A model generated the notes under the pieces. The model made no database searches. It saw only the letters and a program-made list of their open reading frames with translations, and was not told the origin of the DNA. A stretch of 47,707 nucleotides of DNA from Rhodothermales bacterium. GTDB lineage: Bacteria > Bacteroidota > Rhodothermia > Rhodothermales > Bin80. Below are positions 34,777-43,264 of the stretch, piece after piece. The stretch's first letter is position 1, and every line of letters starts with the position of its first letter. The position numbers and the translations under genes were made by a program. The stretch is from the NCBI GenBank assembly GCA_958296045.1, contig CATQHT010000001.1, forward strand, positions 837,395-885,101, read 5' to 3'.

Positions 34777-37206
34777 ATGTCAGTACGCACTGCGTTCCTC
34801 GCACTCTCCCTGTCCATAGCAGTTGCTGCCGAAGCCCAGATCAATAGCGGTTTTGGCAGTTCCGTAGCGATGGAGGGCGACGCCATCTTCGTCGGAAAAG
34901 CCTTCACCAACTCTAGTCCTGGGGTCGTTTACGTATACGGGCGCGATCCAGAAACACAGGCATGGGTTGAGCACCAGCGCCTTCAGGCTTCAGATGCCGG
35001 GGATCAGTCCGATCACTTCGGACGAACTATGGTAACCGGTGAAAACACCCTCTATGTGGGTGCGATAGGAAGTGACGATGGTCGTGGGGCTGTTTACGAG
35101 TTCATACTGCAAGACGGCATGTGGATCGAAACCACCCGACTTGCCACCAGCGATGGGGAGGAAGATCACCGCTTCGGAAACGACCTGGCAGTCCGCGGTA
35201 ACTGGTTGCTGGCAAGTGCCGTCGGCTCCTCCAGCAGCGATGGTGCGGTGTACGTATTTGAGCGGGATGAGATGTCAGGTGCCTGGAGCGAGCACACCAT
35301 TCTGCGAGGTAGTGATGTGGCACCCTATGAGGAGGAATGGAGGAGAGATTGGCGTATGAGCCCAATCCCTATTGCAGGCTTCGGCCCTGCGCTGGCGCTG
35401 GGCGACCATACGGCAGCCGTCGCCGCCCCAGGCTTTGGCGGCGCCGTAGTATTGTATACGCACGATACTGAAACGGATGCCTGGGCGTTGGCCGATACGC
35501 TGAAGGTGGAAGGACAAAAGGATAGCGATCTGTTTGGCTATGCGTTGGCGATGCAAGGGGACGAGCTCTTTGTGGGTGCCCCGAGATATAGTAGCAACCA
35601 GGGCGTGGTGTTTGTTTTTGAGCGTGATAGCGAAACGTTACGGTGGGCGCAGCGCGGACACTTGGCAGGCATTTTTCTAGGTCGAGGGTTTCGGTTGCTG
35701 GGCTTTGACCTGGGTGCCGATGGGCACCACCTGTGGACGGTAGCACCCTTTGAAGGCCAACAGTCAGGAGCGTTGTACCGGTACAGCAGGGATTTGGAAA
35801 CGGGGCAGTGGGATGACCTTACTCTGTTTCGTCCAGAAGACCTGCTGCAGGATGTTTCCTCCGTGCGTGGGATGTGCCAGGCGCTAGTGGTGGAGAGCGA
35901 AATCTTGGTTTGTGGTACGCCCAGTTCGGACTATGGTGAGGGGAAGGCTGTAGTGCTGGAGTCTGGGGAAGAAGGATGGGCGGAAACCGCGCAGCTCTTT
36001 ACTGCAGCAGAAGGGATTCCCTCTATTGTAGGAGCGGAGGTGGCTTGCGAAGATGGCGGTGCGGAACGCTTCGACTGCAGCAATGTGGATATGCTTTCCT
36101 TCCTATCCGTCGCCGATCTGGGCGGTAGCCGCGGCGTGAAAGTGAATGACTTGTGGGGCTGGACCGATCCCGAAACCAACAAGGAGTGGGCGCTAATAGG
36201 CCGCATGGACGGTACCGCGATGGTGGATGTCACCGATCCGTACAACCCGATCTTTGCAGGAAACCTTCCCAAGACGGAGGAGGCAAGGGCCAGTACCTGG
36301 CGGGACATCAAGGTGTACAGCGATCACGCCTTTATCGTAGCCGACGGCGCTGGCAACCATGGTATGCAGGTCTTTGACCTCCGGCAGCTTCGGGAAGTGC
36401 AGAATCCTCCGGTAACGTTCGAGGCCAATGCGCTGTACTCCGGCATTGCCAGTGCGCACAACATCGTTATCAATGAGGAGACAGGATTTGCGTACGCCGT
36501 AGGAGGCGGTATGGGAGGCGAAACCTGTGGGGGTGGCCTGCACATGATCGATATCAGGAATCCCATCGAACCGACCTTTGTCGGATGCTATTCCGACACC
36601 GATACGGGCAGGTTAGGGACTGGATACTCGCATGATGCGCAGTGCGTCACGTATCATGGGCCGGACATCGAGCACGGTGGCAAAGAGATCTGTTTCGGCG
36701 CCAACGAGAACGCGCTCAGCATTGCTGATGTCAGCGAAAAGGATAACCCCGTGAAACTGGCCAGCGCATCGTACCCCAACTACGGCTATTCGCATCAGGG
36801 CTGGCTCACCGAAGACCACGGCTTTTTCTACATGAATGATGAGCTTGATGAACTGGCCGGGTCCGTGGATGGTACCCGGACGCTGGTCTGGGATGTGACC
36901 GACCTGGATGATCCTCAGCTGGTTTTAGAGCACGTATCCGAAAACAAAGCCAGCGACCACAACCTGTACATTGTTGACGACTACATGTACCAGTCCAACT
37001 ATCAGAGTGGTCTGCGAATATTGGACATCACAGATCGTACGGGGCCAGTGGACGTGGGCTTTTTCGACACGGTGCCCTACGGAGAGAATGTACCTAGCTT
37101 CGGCGGATCGTGGAGCAACTATCCGTTTTTCAAGAGCGGGATCATCGTAGTGACCAGTGGCAGTGAGGGGATGTTTATCCTCAAAAAGCGCATCGTGGAT
37201 ATCTGA
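34777..37206 (+). CDS. Secreted FG-GAP / choice-of-anchor-B (LVIVD-repeat) protein
   Basis: About 809 residues from ATG 34777, where a signal peptide starts (RTAFLALSLSIAVAAEA-Q); an in-frame GTG lies 18 bases upstream. Residues 25-415 hold FG-GAP/integrin-type propeller repeats (FGSSVAMEGDAIFVG, FGRTMVTGENTLYVG, FGNDLAVRGNWLLAS, FGYALAMQGDELFVG). Residues 430-800 match choice-of-anchor-B proteins: LWGWTDPETNKEWALIG, DGTAMVDVTDPYNPIFAG, SAHNIVINEETGFAYAVGG, YSHQGWLTEDHGFFYMNDE and LRILDITD. No C-terminal sorting domain is seen; the chain ends EGMFILKKRIVDI. It is a cell-surface or secreted adhesin-like protein of unknown ligand, with about 1 kb of non-coding DNA after it. Confidence 0.85.
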   Translation: MSVRTAFLALSLSIAVAAEAQINSGFGSSVAMEGDAIFVGKAFTNSSPGVVYVYGRDPETQAWVEHQRLQASDAGDQSDHFGRTMVTGENTLYVGAIGSDDGRGAVYEFILQDGMWIETTRLATSDGEEDHRFGNDLAVRGNWLLASAVGSSSSDGAVYVFERDEMSGAWSEHTILRGSDVAPYEEEWRRDWRMSPIPIAGFGPALALGDHTAAVAAPGFGGAVVLYTHDTETDAWALADTLKVEGQKDSDLFGYALAMQGDELFVGAPRYSSNQGVVFVFERDSETLRWAQRGHLAGIFLGRGFRLLGFDLGADGHHLWTVAPFEGQQSGALYRYSRDLETGQWDDLTLFRPEDLLQDVSSVRGMCQALVVESEILVCGTPSSDYGEGKAVVLESGEEGWAETAQLFTAAEGIPSIVGAEVACEDGGAERFDCSNVDMLSFLSVADLGGSRGVKVNDLWGWTDPETNKEWALIGRMDGTAMVDVTDPYNPIFAGNLPKTEEARASTWRDIKVYSDHAFIVADGAGNHGMQVFDLRQLREVQNPPVTFEANALYSGIASAHNIVINEETGFAYAVGGGMGGETCGGGLHMIDIRNPIEPTFVGCYSDTDTGRLGTGYSHDAQCVTYHGPDIEHGGKEICFGANENALSIADVSEKDNPVKLASASYPNYGYSHQGWLTEDHGFFYMNDELDELAGSVDGTRTLVWDVTDLDDPQLVLEHVSENKASDHNLYIVDDYMYQSNYQSGLRILDITDRTGPVDVGFFDTVPYGENVPSFGGSWSNYPFFKSGIIVVTSGSEGMFILKKRIVDI

Positions 37207-38278
37207 TCTGGCGCCTTAGTCCAGCCGTTCCGATCGGTATATTCTGACGCTTGCTCGCGCCTGAGAGATTGTTGCCAGCGTATGTGACAGCAACACGCGG
37301 ATACGAGCCGAACTTTCCGTGGGCGCAGTCCCTGGGTATGTTGGAGAAGGGGATGTATAGGGCGCGTGCATCCGCCGGGTGTGCAAAACGCAGGATACTG
37401 TTGGTGCGCATACCATTGAAGGTCTGGCGCGCCCTGGAGACGGCTCGTTACGCGCGGGGCTGTCTCACGCGGCGGTTCGGACCAGATGTGTCAGCGCGCC
37501 GGCTGTCTTTTCGCCTGTTGTGCTGCAGGGCGGGCTATCTAAGTGTTGCTGGCTCATTCAGCCACTACTCATTGTACCATTCTGCGACGTAGCAGCCCTA
37601 TTGTCGTGGATAACTGCTCTGCACGACCTGTCCATGGTTACTATCAGGTGTCCAACGACAACTAGAATTGAGACCAGCGACAATTAGAATTGAGTTTCGG
37701 GAGGAGGAGACTCCCCGGCGGAGCAGCGTAGTGAGGCTGGGAAATCGGGTCTGCAGTCCCGGGATGCATTCCATACCATGGGATGCTGGACACATGGCTG
37801 GCTGTACCTATTTCTATCGGATGGAGTCTAAAGGCAGGCATATCAGCACCCGGAAGATGGTGTTGGTGAAGTAGCTTCGTGGCCAGTGGCTGCTTAAGTC
37901 CGCCGCCGGTTCCTGCGCAATTGCTCGGAAATGCCGGGGCCCTGCCCTATAGCCGTGAACTTCTGCTGCGATGAGAGCAGATGCGGCAGATTCGCGACGG
38001 ATGTTCACGTTGGCTGCTGCGGAGTTGCTTTGCGCGGGTAGTGGTGAATCATCGCGTGAGGCTCTGACCTCCGCGGGATTTAATTTCATGTGCCTCTAGC
38101 GCAGCCGGCTAAAAAGGGGTTTAGGGCTGCGAAGGTGGCCCCAGGTTCATGTACGTGAGTCCAGGGATTCAAATCCATCAGCATTGCTGAGAAAAGTAAC
38201 TATCTTAGCGGATCTGGGGCCGCCTTAAGTGCTGGCTCTGGGCTATCGCAAGGCACTGGCAACGACCTCGTAGTGAAT
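37207..38278. other. Long gap (about 1.07 kb) with no intact gene; holds an IS-end-like repeat pair
   Basis: Short open frames occur on both strands but none has recognisable motifs. The only structure seen is the repeat pair at 37649-37694, listed separately. The region separates the surface-protein gene from the DprA/RecQ locus and looks like an insertion or deletion scar. The promoter of the first DprA-like gene should lie in its last 100 bases; no convincing boxes were found. Confidence 0.45.
37649..37694. repeat. Tandem 17-base repeats resembling an IS21-type end
   Basis: CGACAACTAGAATTGAG (37656-37672) and CGACAATTAGAATTGAG (37678-37694) differ at one base and are spaced 22 bases apart. 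They are preceded by TGTCC at 37649. Ends of IS21-family elements begin with TG and carry closely spaced copies of a TTAGAAxTGA-like motif, so this may be a solitary IS21-type terminus. No istA/istB-like frame follows. Family assignment is tentative; the repeat itself is directly visible. Confidence 0.4.
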
Positions 38279-40390
38279 ATGAGAAGTATTGATCCTAATG
38301 CGAAGGCACTCCTGCTTTTGACGTCCCGACTGGATTTGGACACAAGGCAGGCACAAATGGATGGAATAAGACCATTGACATCAGTGGTTTGGAGGAACCT
38401 ACTGTTATGGCTGGAGCATCATGAGCTGCAACCTGCTGCTCTGCTCGATAGGGCCGGAGATGTACTCGAGGCACACAATGCCCAACGGGTGCGCCTCCCG
38501 GTAAAAAGCATTGTACGTCTGCTCAGTCGGGACATTCAGTTTGCTGTGCACAGTGAAGCATGGGATCGCGCTGGCCTTTGGGTTATGACATACTGGGACG
38601 ACCACTATCCTGAGAAGCTACGGAGAAGGCCGGTGTTCTTTGGTCCGCCGATCTTTTTCGGGTGTGGAGACCGCTCCCTGGTCGGCACAGGAGAGCTCGC
38701 TGTACTTGGTTCGCGCAAAGCACACCGCATCAATCTCGCTTATGCGGAGTCCCTGGGTCAGGCTGCCGCACGCAGTGAGGCCACTATCGTGTCGGGAGGC
38801 GTTGAGGGAGTCGATGCCTCAGCCGTGCGCGGTGCACTCACAGCTGGAGGTCGTGTTATACAAGTACTTTCTCACAATTTGCTGCACGTTTCTAGGGATG
38901 CGTCGGTTCGTCCTGCCTTGAAGGACGGAAGGCTCGTGTTAATCTCCACGACCGCTCCAACAGTTAGACTGGCCCGCGTTGATGTCGGGAGAGCCACACG
39001 GAAACGGGATGATTATATCTACGTCCTATCTGACGCGGCCGTGGTGGCGCATTATGATCGTAAGAAGACGAAAGGCGGCGTGGTGAGCGGCGCGAAAAGG
39101 AATCTCCAGGCTCGGTGGGTGCCGCTCTGGGTACGCAGGTCGGTGTTAGAGCATCCAGACTCTGACCCGCTGATTTACCTGGGAGCAAAGGAGCTTCTTG
39201 CAGAGGAGAATCCCCAGGATCATGTCCAGCAGATACTGACTCATGCGCGGGCCCCAAAGGGATTTTTTACCTTCATTGTCCCGTTGGAAGGGCCTAGAAT
39301 TGGGTACATGGGCAGTGCAGGTGCCGCGCCACCAATGGAGGACTTTGAACCGTCGCAGTCCGACCATCCTCGGATGGTTCTAGCAAGGCCCAGCAGTGGC
39401 GAGTCCAATGACGTAGTCGATCCGGCGGAAGAGGCCATCTTGCTGCTCACAACTGAAATTGAAGAGGATGGAGCCGCGCAGCCGCTTAGTCCCCAGGAGT
39501 GGGTCGCATTTGAGCATTGGCTGCGAGCCCAGCGGATTGAGCCTGAGAAATTCCTTAGCGATGCAGTGATTCACCTGCTACAGGAAGCCGACGTGACCAG
39601 CATGCCCGTGGATATGACAAGGATTCGAGCACTGATGGGCTCTGACCGAAGGCGTCTTCTAAGCGATTATATGACCTGGTGGAAGAACTTGAATGTATGG
39701 ATCGTGCATTGCCGCGAAAGGGACTATCCTCAGCTCCTGAAAGACAAGTTCAAGCAGGACTATCCGGCTGTCCTTTTTGGTTTTGGCTGTCGGGACATCT
39801 TGGCCAGGCAATGGACGGGCGTGGCCGTAGCCTGTTCGGGCAAGTCTGATTTGGAATATGCCAATGCCTTGGGTAGGGAGCTGGCCAAGAACGAATTCAC
39901 AGTCGTAACCAGAGGCGATTCTGATCCCGAAATACAGTCCATCAAAGGCGCCGTTGACCAAGGTGGGCTGGCCATTAAGATTCAATCTGGTGGGCTGGGA
40001 GGCGCGGCGGGGAGCAGACGTATCCTGAACGCGTTGGCGACGGATCGATTCGTGATTCTGTCGGAGCTGGTTCCTGGGTCGCGACATGCCAAGAAAGCAT
40101 CGAAGGAGTACCGGCGCCACAGTGAGCTAGTCTACGGCTGCTCAGCGGCAGGCATCGTCATTCGTTGCGGTAAGAATGATGCCGTCAAGAAAGGTGCAGT
40201 GCATTGTCTGAATAAGGAGCTCACGCGCCTGTGGGCATGCAAGACCTCCGGTAGCAACAGTACGAGCATTCAGGCGATTGCTAAGAAGGGAGAGGGGTGG
40301 CTTCCTGACGGCCAAGATGCCGTCAGCCATGTGTACCATATACGTCGCACTCTTGCGCCAAACGAAATTTCGCAGCGGGGATTATTCTAG
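38279..40390 (+). CDS. Tandem DprA/SLOG-like protein, copy 1
   Basis: 703 residues from ATG 38279, which aligns with the start of copy 2 (NPNA-x-ALLLLT-x-RLDLD); a GTG lies two codons upstream. It has two homologous modules. Module A (1-320): a helical N-terminal part, then a DprA-type Rossmann (SLOG) domain with PPIFFGCGDRSL (near 122), AVLGSRKA, IVSGGVEGVDASAVRGAL (170-187) and VIQVLSHN. Module B (about 383-690): the same plan (EEAILLLTTEIEE; YPAVLFGFGCRDIL), but the GSR and SGG-x-x-GVDA segments are replaced (VACSGKSD; VVTRGDSDPEI), so it looks inactive for nucleotide binding. The winged helix of canonical DprA is absent. DprA binds ssDNA and loads RecA in transformation; here, beside a RecQ-PRTase, a defence role is more likely. 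No Shine-Dalgarno seen. Confidence 0.8.
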   Translation: MRSIDPNAKALLLLTSRLDLDTRQAQMDGIRPLTSVVWRNLLLWLEHHELQPAALLDRAGDVLEAHNAQRVRLPVKSIVRLLSRDIQFAVHSEAWDRAGLWVMTYWDDHYPEKLRRRPVFFGPPIFFGCGDRSLVGTGELAVLGSRKAHRINLAYAESLGQAAARSEATIVSGGVEGVDASAVRGALTAGGRVIQVLSHNLLHVSRDASVRPALKDGRLVLISTTAPTVRLARVDVGRATRKRDDYIYVLSDAAVVAHYDRKKTKGGVVSGAKRNLQARWVPLWVRRSVLEHPDSDPLIYLGAKELLAEENPQDHVQQILTHARAPKGFFTFIVPLEGPRIGYMGSAGAAPPMEDFEPSQSDHPRMVLARPSSGESNDVVDPAEEAILLLTTEIEEDGAAQPLSPQEWVAFEHWLRAQRIEPEKFLSDAVIHLLQEADVTSMPVDMTRIRALMGSDRRRLLSDYMTWWKNLNVWIVHCRERDYPQLLKDKFKQDYPAVLFGFGCRDILARQWTGVAVACSGKSDLEYANALGRELAKNEFTVVTRGDSDPEIQSIKGAVDQGGLAIKIQSGGLGGAAGSRRILNALATDRFVILSELVPGSRHAKKASKEYRRHSELVYGCSAAGIVIRCGKNDAVKKGAVHCLNKELTRLWACKTSGSNSTSIQAIAKKGEGWLPDGQDAVSHVYHIRRTLAPNEISQRGLF

Positions 40391-40804
40391 GGGGATGCGC
40401 ACGCACCGTTGCGTTCTTGGCCTGATCGCCGCAGCGTACGATCGCGCCGCGAGTCTTTTGGAACATGTAGGGTGGCAAGGTGAAAGCGACTTCCTGAGTG
40501 CTTGATGTCTTTCCTTAGCTCGGTAAGGTTGACGTTGCTTCGAAAGGCAGCTGAATATCCCTTGCGCGGAGGGAATCCACTTTCGCGACTAGGCTATTGT
40601 GCACTCCAGGGCAGTGGGCGCAGATCCCGGCCGAGGATGGCGCGCCGTCAAGATGTGTTCCAGCTTCACGCGCCAATGAGGCCAGAATGCTGCGGTATCG
40701 TTACCTTTCCAACACATCATACTCGCGCGGCCACGGACGTCAGCGGTGCATGGAAGCTTGGCAATACCTGCTGCTAGGATGAAGACCACTGCCCGGGGGC
40801 ATCC
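40391..40804. other. Spacer between DprA-like copy 1 and RecQ-PRTase
   Basis: About 410 bases without a gene I can support. Open frames on both strands are short and carry no family motif. The length suggests that recQ-PRTase has its own promoter instead of being tightly coupled to copy 1, though both are on the same strand. Confidence 0.4.
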
Positions 40805-40906
40805 ATGTCCACCCACAGTAGCTTGGCATTGGTTATCCCACCCGAGCTCCTCATCAACTCGAGCAGCGAAGACTACGTTCTTAATCTGAAGACTTCCTAC
40901 CGGTAA
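40805..40906 (+). CDS. Possible 33-residue upstream ORF of the RecQ-PRTase gene
   Basis: An ATG-initiated 33-codon frame (starts MSTHSSLALVIPPELLINSS) ends with TAA at 40904-40906, six bases before the helicase ATG. It has no Shine-Dalgarno or recognisable domain. It could be a leader coupling translation into the helicase, the decayed end of a lost gene, or chance. Confidence 0.2.
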   Translation: MSTHSSLALVIPPELLINSSSEDYVLNLKTSYR

Positions 40907-40912
40907 ATCGCC

Positions 40913-43060
40913 ATGTCAGAAAAAACGAGGATGAGTTTGCGGACCTACACACGCGGCATGTGGCACGCGTCTGGGCGCCAATTCGCATCAAAATTACTTG
41001 TGGAGGCCGTCGGCAATCCAGCCGCCCGGTTCAGAGAGGGCCAGTGGGAGGCGATTGATGCAGTTGTTAACCGGCGCAGGCGCATCATCGTGGTAGAGCG
41101 TACAGGCTGGGGCAAGAGCATGGTGTATTTCCTGGCCACCTGCCTTCTTCGGCAACAGGGCAGTGGTCCGACCCTAGTGATCTCCCCGCTTTTGGCCTTG
41201 ATGCGCAATCAGGTGGAGGCCGCCAAGCAGGTCGGACTGATAGCTGAAACCATCAACTCCTCCAATTATCCGGAATGGCCATCCATTACCGAGCGCTTGG
41301 TTAGCAGCAGTATCGATTTGCTCTTGATATCGCCAGAGCGGCTGGCCAACAAGCATTTCCTTGAGACCGTTCTCGAGAGAGTCGCGAGCCACATCGGAAT
41401 GGTCGTGATCGATGAGGTGCACTGCATCTCCGACTGGGGTCACGACTTTCGACCTGACTACCGCCGGATCGTAAACATATTGCGGTTCATGCCTTCCAAC
41501 ACACCGGTGCTTGGTACTACGGCTACCGCAAACAATCGCGTATTGGAGGACATACAGGCACAACTTGGCGATTTCACTGTGCAGCGTGGTCCGCTAACGC
41601 GCGACAGCCTCGTACTGCAGACGCTGCAAATGCCGGATCAGGCCACCCGTCTGGCGTGGTTAGCCGAGTATATCCCGAAGCTGAACGGCACTGGTATCGT
41701 GTACACGCTAACCAAGAGGGATGCCATGACCGTATCAGCGTGGCTCCTCAAGCACGGCATTAAGGCAGCATGCTACCACAGCGGCGTTAAGAGCGAGGAG
41801 CGGCCCAACTCAACCGACGAGCGGCTCTACCTGGAGGAAAGCCTGTTAAAAAACAGGATCGAGGTCTTAGTGGCCACATCAGCGCTAGGGATGGGCTACG
41901 ACAAACCTGACCTCGCATTTGCGATCCATTACCAGGCTCCAGGCTCTGTCATCGCCTACTACCAACAAGTTGGCCGTGCTGGCCGCGCGCTTGAGCGAGC
42001 CGCAGGCATCCTTCTCGCTGGCAAAGAGGATGTTGATATCATAGAGTACTTTCGCAACAATGCCTTCCCGCCCGAGGAGGACGTTAATCAGTTATTGGCA
42101 CTTCTTGATGCGAACGATGGCATGAGCGTACCAGACATTGAGAAGAACTTGAACATGCGCCACGGACGGATTGCGCATCTGCTGAAGTTCCTTTCTGTGG
42201 AAACGCCAAGCCCAGTCATCAAGATGCAGCATAAATGGCACCGCACTGCGGTGAGGTACCAGATGGATAAAGAGCGCATTGATCGGCTTACTAAGCAGCG
42301 CGAAGTTGAGTGGCAAGAAATACAGCGGTATCTCAAGACCGGAGGCTGCCGCATGGCCTATTTGCAGCACGCACTCAATGATCCACGCGCTGGGCGCTGT
42401 GGACGTTGTGATAACTGTAAGCGGAGGCACAGCATCAGCCCTAAGGTTGGGCGTAGACAGGTGTTGCAAGCGTTGTATTTTCTGCGCAATATGGAATTGC
42501 CCATCAAACCTCGCATACGGATCCCCTCTGGTGTCTGCCCGCAATTCAGTTACAATGGCTATCTTCTAGTTAGGCTGCGTGCTTCTGAGGGCAGAGTGCT
42601 CTCACGCTGGGGTGACGCGGGCTGGGGTCGGTATGTTCGACAGGGGAAGTCTGCAGGTCATTTCAGCGACGAATTGGTGGCAGCTGCCGCTAAGATGGTG
42701 AGTCGGTGGCAACCCACTCCAGCTCCCCAATGGGTCACCTGTATTCCATCGAGCACGAAACCGCGCCTTGTCAGCTCGTTTGCAAACCGGTTAAGTCAGC
42801 GGCTGGGCTTACCATTTATGGAGACTCTTGTAGCGCGCGGGTCGCGCCCGCCGCAAAAGGAACAGCAAAACAGTTTTCACCAGTGCAGGAATGTAGAGGG
42901 AGCCTTCAGTGTCCGCCCTCAGGTGCCCCATACTCCTGTCCTGCTGATTGATGATGCGGTGGATTCGAGATGGACATTCACGATGGCAGCCGCCAAATTG
43001 CGGGAGGCTGGCTGTGGGAAGGTGTTTCCTATGGCTCTGGCCTCCACGGCATCAGATTGA
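40913..43060 (+). CDS. RecQ-family helicase fused to a C-terminal phosphoribosyltransferase-like domain
   Basis: 715 residues. Helicase motifs are complete: motif 0 FREGQWEAID (40-49), Walker A VERTGWGKS (61-69), Walker B MVVIDEVHCISDWGHDFRPD (163-182, DEVH in place of DEAH), GTTATA (201-206), TSALGMGYDKPD (322-333) and YYQQVGRAGRA (349-359). The RecQ zinc cysteines are C479, C496, C499 and C502 (GRCGRCDNCKRR). No HRDC domain follows. Instead, residues 540-715 resemble a ComF/type-I PRTase, with PVLLIDDAVDSRWTFT (675-690) at the place of the PRPP loop; the DSRWT variant is, from memory, also found in actinobacterial RecQ-PRTase fusions. RecQ unwinds DNA 3' to 5'; the PRTase half may modify a nucleotide or nucleic acid. 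It lies between two DprA-like genes on the same strand. Confidence 0.88.
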   Translation: MSEKTRMSLRTYTRGMWHASGRQFASKLLVEAVGNPAARFREGQWEAIDAVVNRRRRIIVVERTGWGKSMVYFLATCLLRQQGSGPTLVISPLLALMRNQVEAAKQVGLIAETINSSNYPEWPSITERLVSSSIDLLLISPERLANKHFLETVLERVASHIGMVVIDEVHCISDWGHDFRPDYRRIVNILRFMPSNTPVLGTTATANNRVLEDIQAQLGDFTVQRGPLTRDSLVLQTLQMPDQATRLAWLAEYIPKLNGTGIVYTLTKRDAMTVSAWLLKHGIKAACYHSGVKSEERPNSTDERLYLEESLLKNRIEVLVATSALGMGYDKPDLAFAIHYQAPGSVIAYYQQVGRAGRALERAAGILLAGKEDVDIIEYFRNNAFPPEEDVNQLLALLDANDGMSVPDIEKNLNMRHGRIAHLLKFLSVETPSPVIKMQHKWHRTAVRYQMDKERIDRLTKQREVEWQEIQRYLKTGGCRMAYLQHALNDPRAGRCGRCDNCKRRHSISPKVGRRQVLQALYFLRNMELPIKPRIRIPSGVCPQFSYNGYLLVRLRASEGRVLSRWGDAGWGRYVRQGKSAGHFSDELVAAAAKMVSRWQPTPAPQWVTCIPSSTKPRLVSSFANRLSQRLGLPFMETLVARGSRPPQKEQQNSFHQCRNVEGAFSVRPQVPHTPVLLIDDAVDSRWTFTMAAAKLREAGCGKVFPMALASTASD

Positions 43061-43264
43061 TTGACGTTTCTTGTTCATCGGTGACAGCGATGCCAAGCAT
43101 GTCAGCGTTGCATGTTGGGCCCAGAATCATGTGCGGGAGTCCGGTGACTCGCACAGACCAGCGCCGCTGGGCAATCCGATTGGTTCACCGCATCATAGGC
43201 TAGGGAAGTCTGAATTGCCGCCTCCCAGCTACCGCATCGCGGTGGCGATGACCACAAGGAAATA

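Noticed and set aside
38160..38180. tRNA T-arm-like GGGATTCAAATCC, possibly an attachment site
   Set aside because: The flanking bases do not form a five-pair T stem, and no acceptor or anticodon arms are found nearby.
40589..40816. Minus-strand frame between DprA-like copy 1 and the helicase
   Set aside because: Short, no motif, no ribosome site, and flanked by non-coding sequence.
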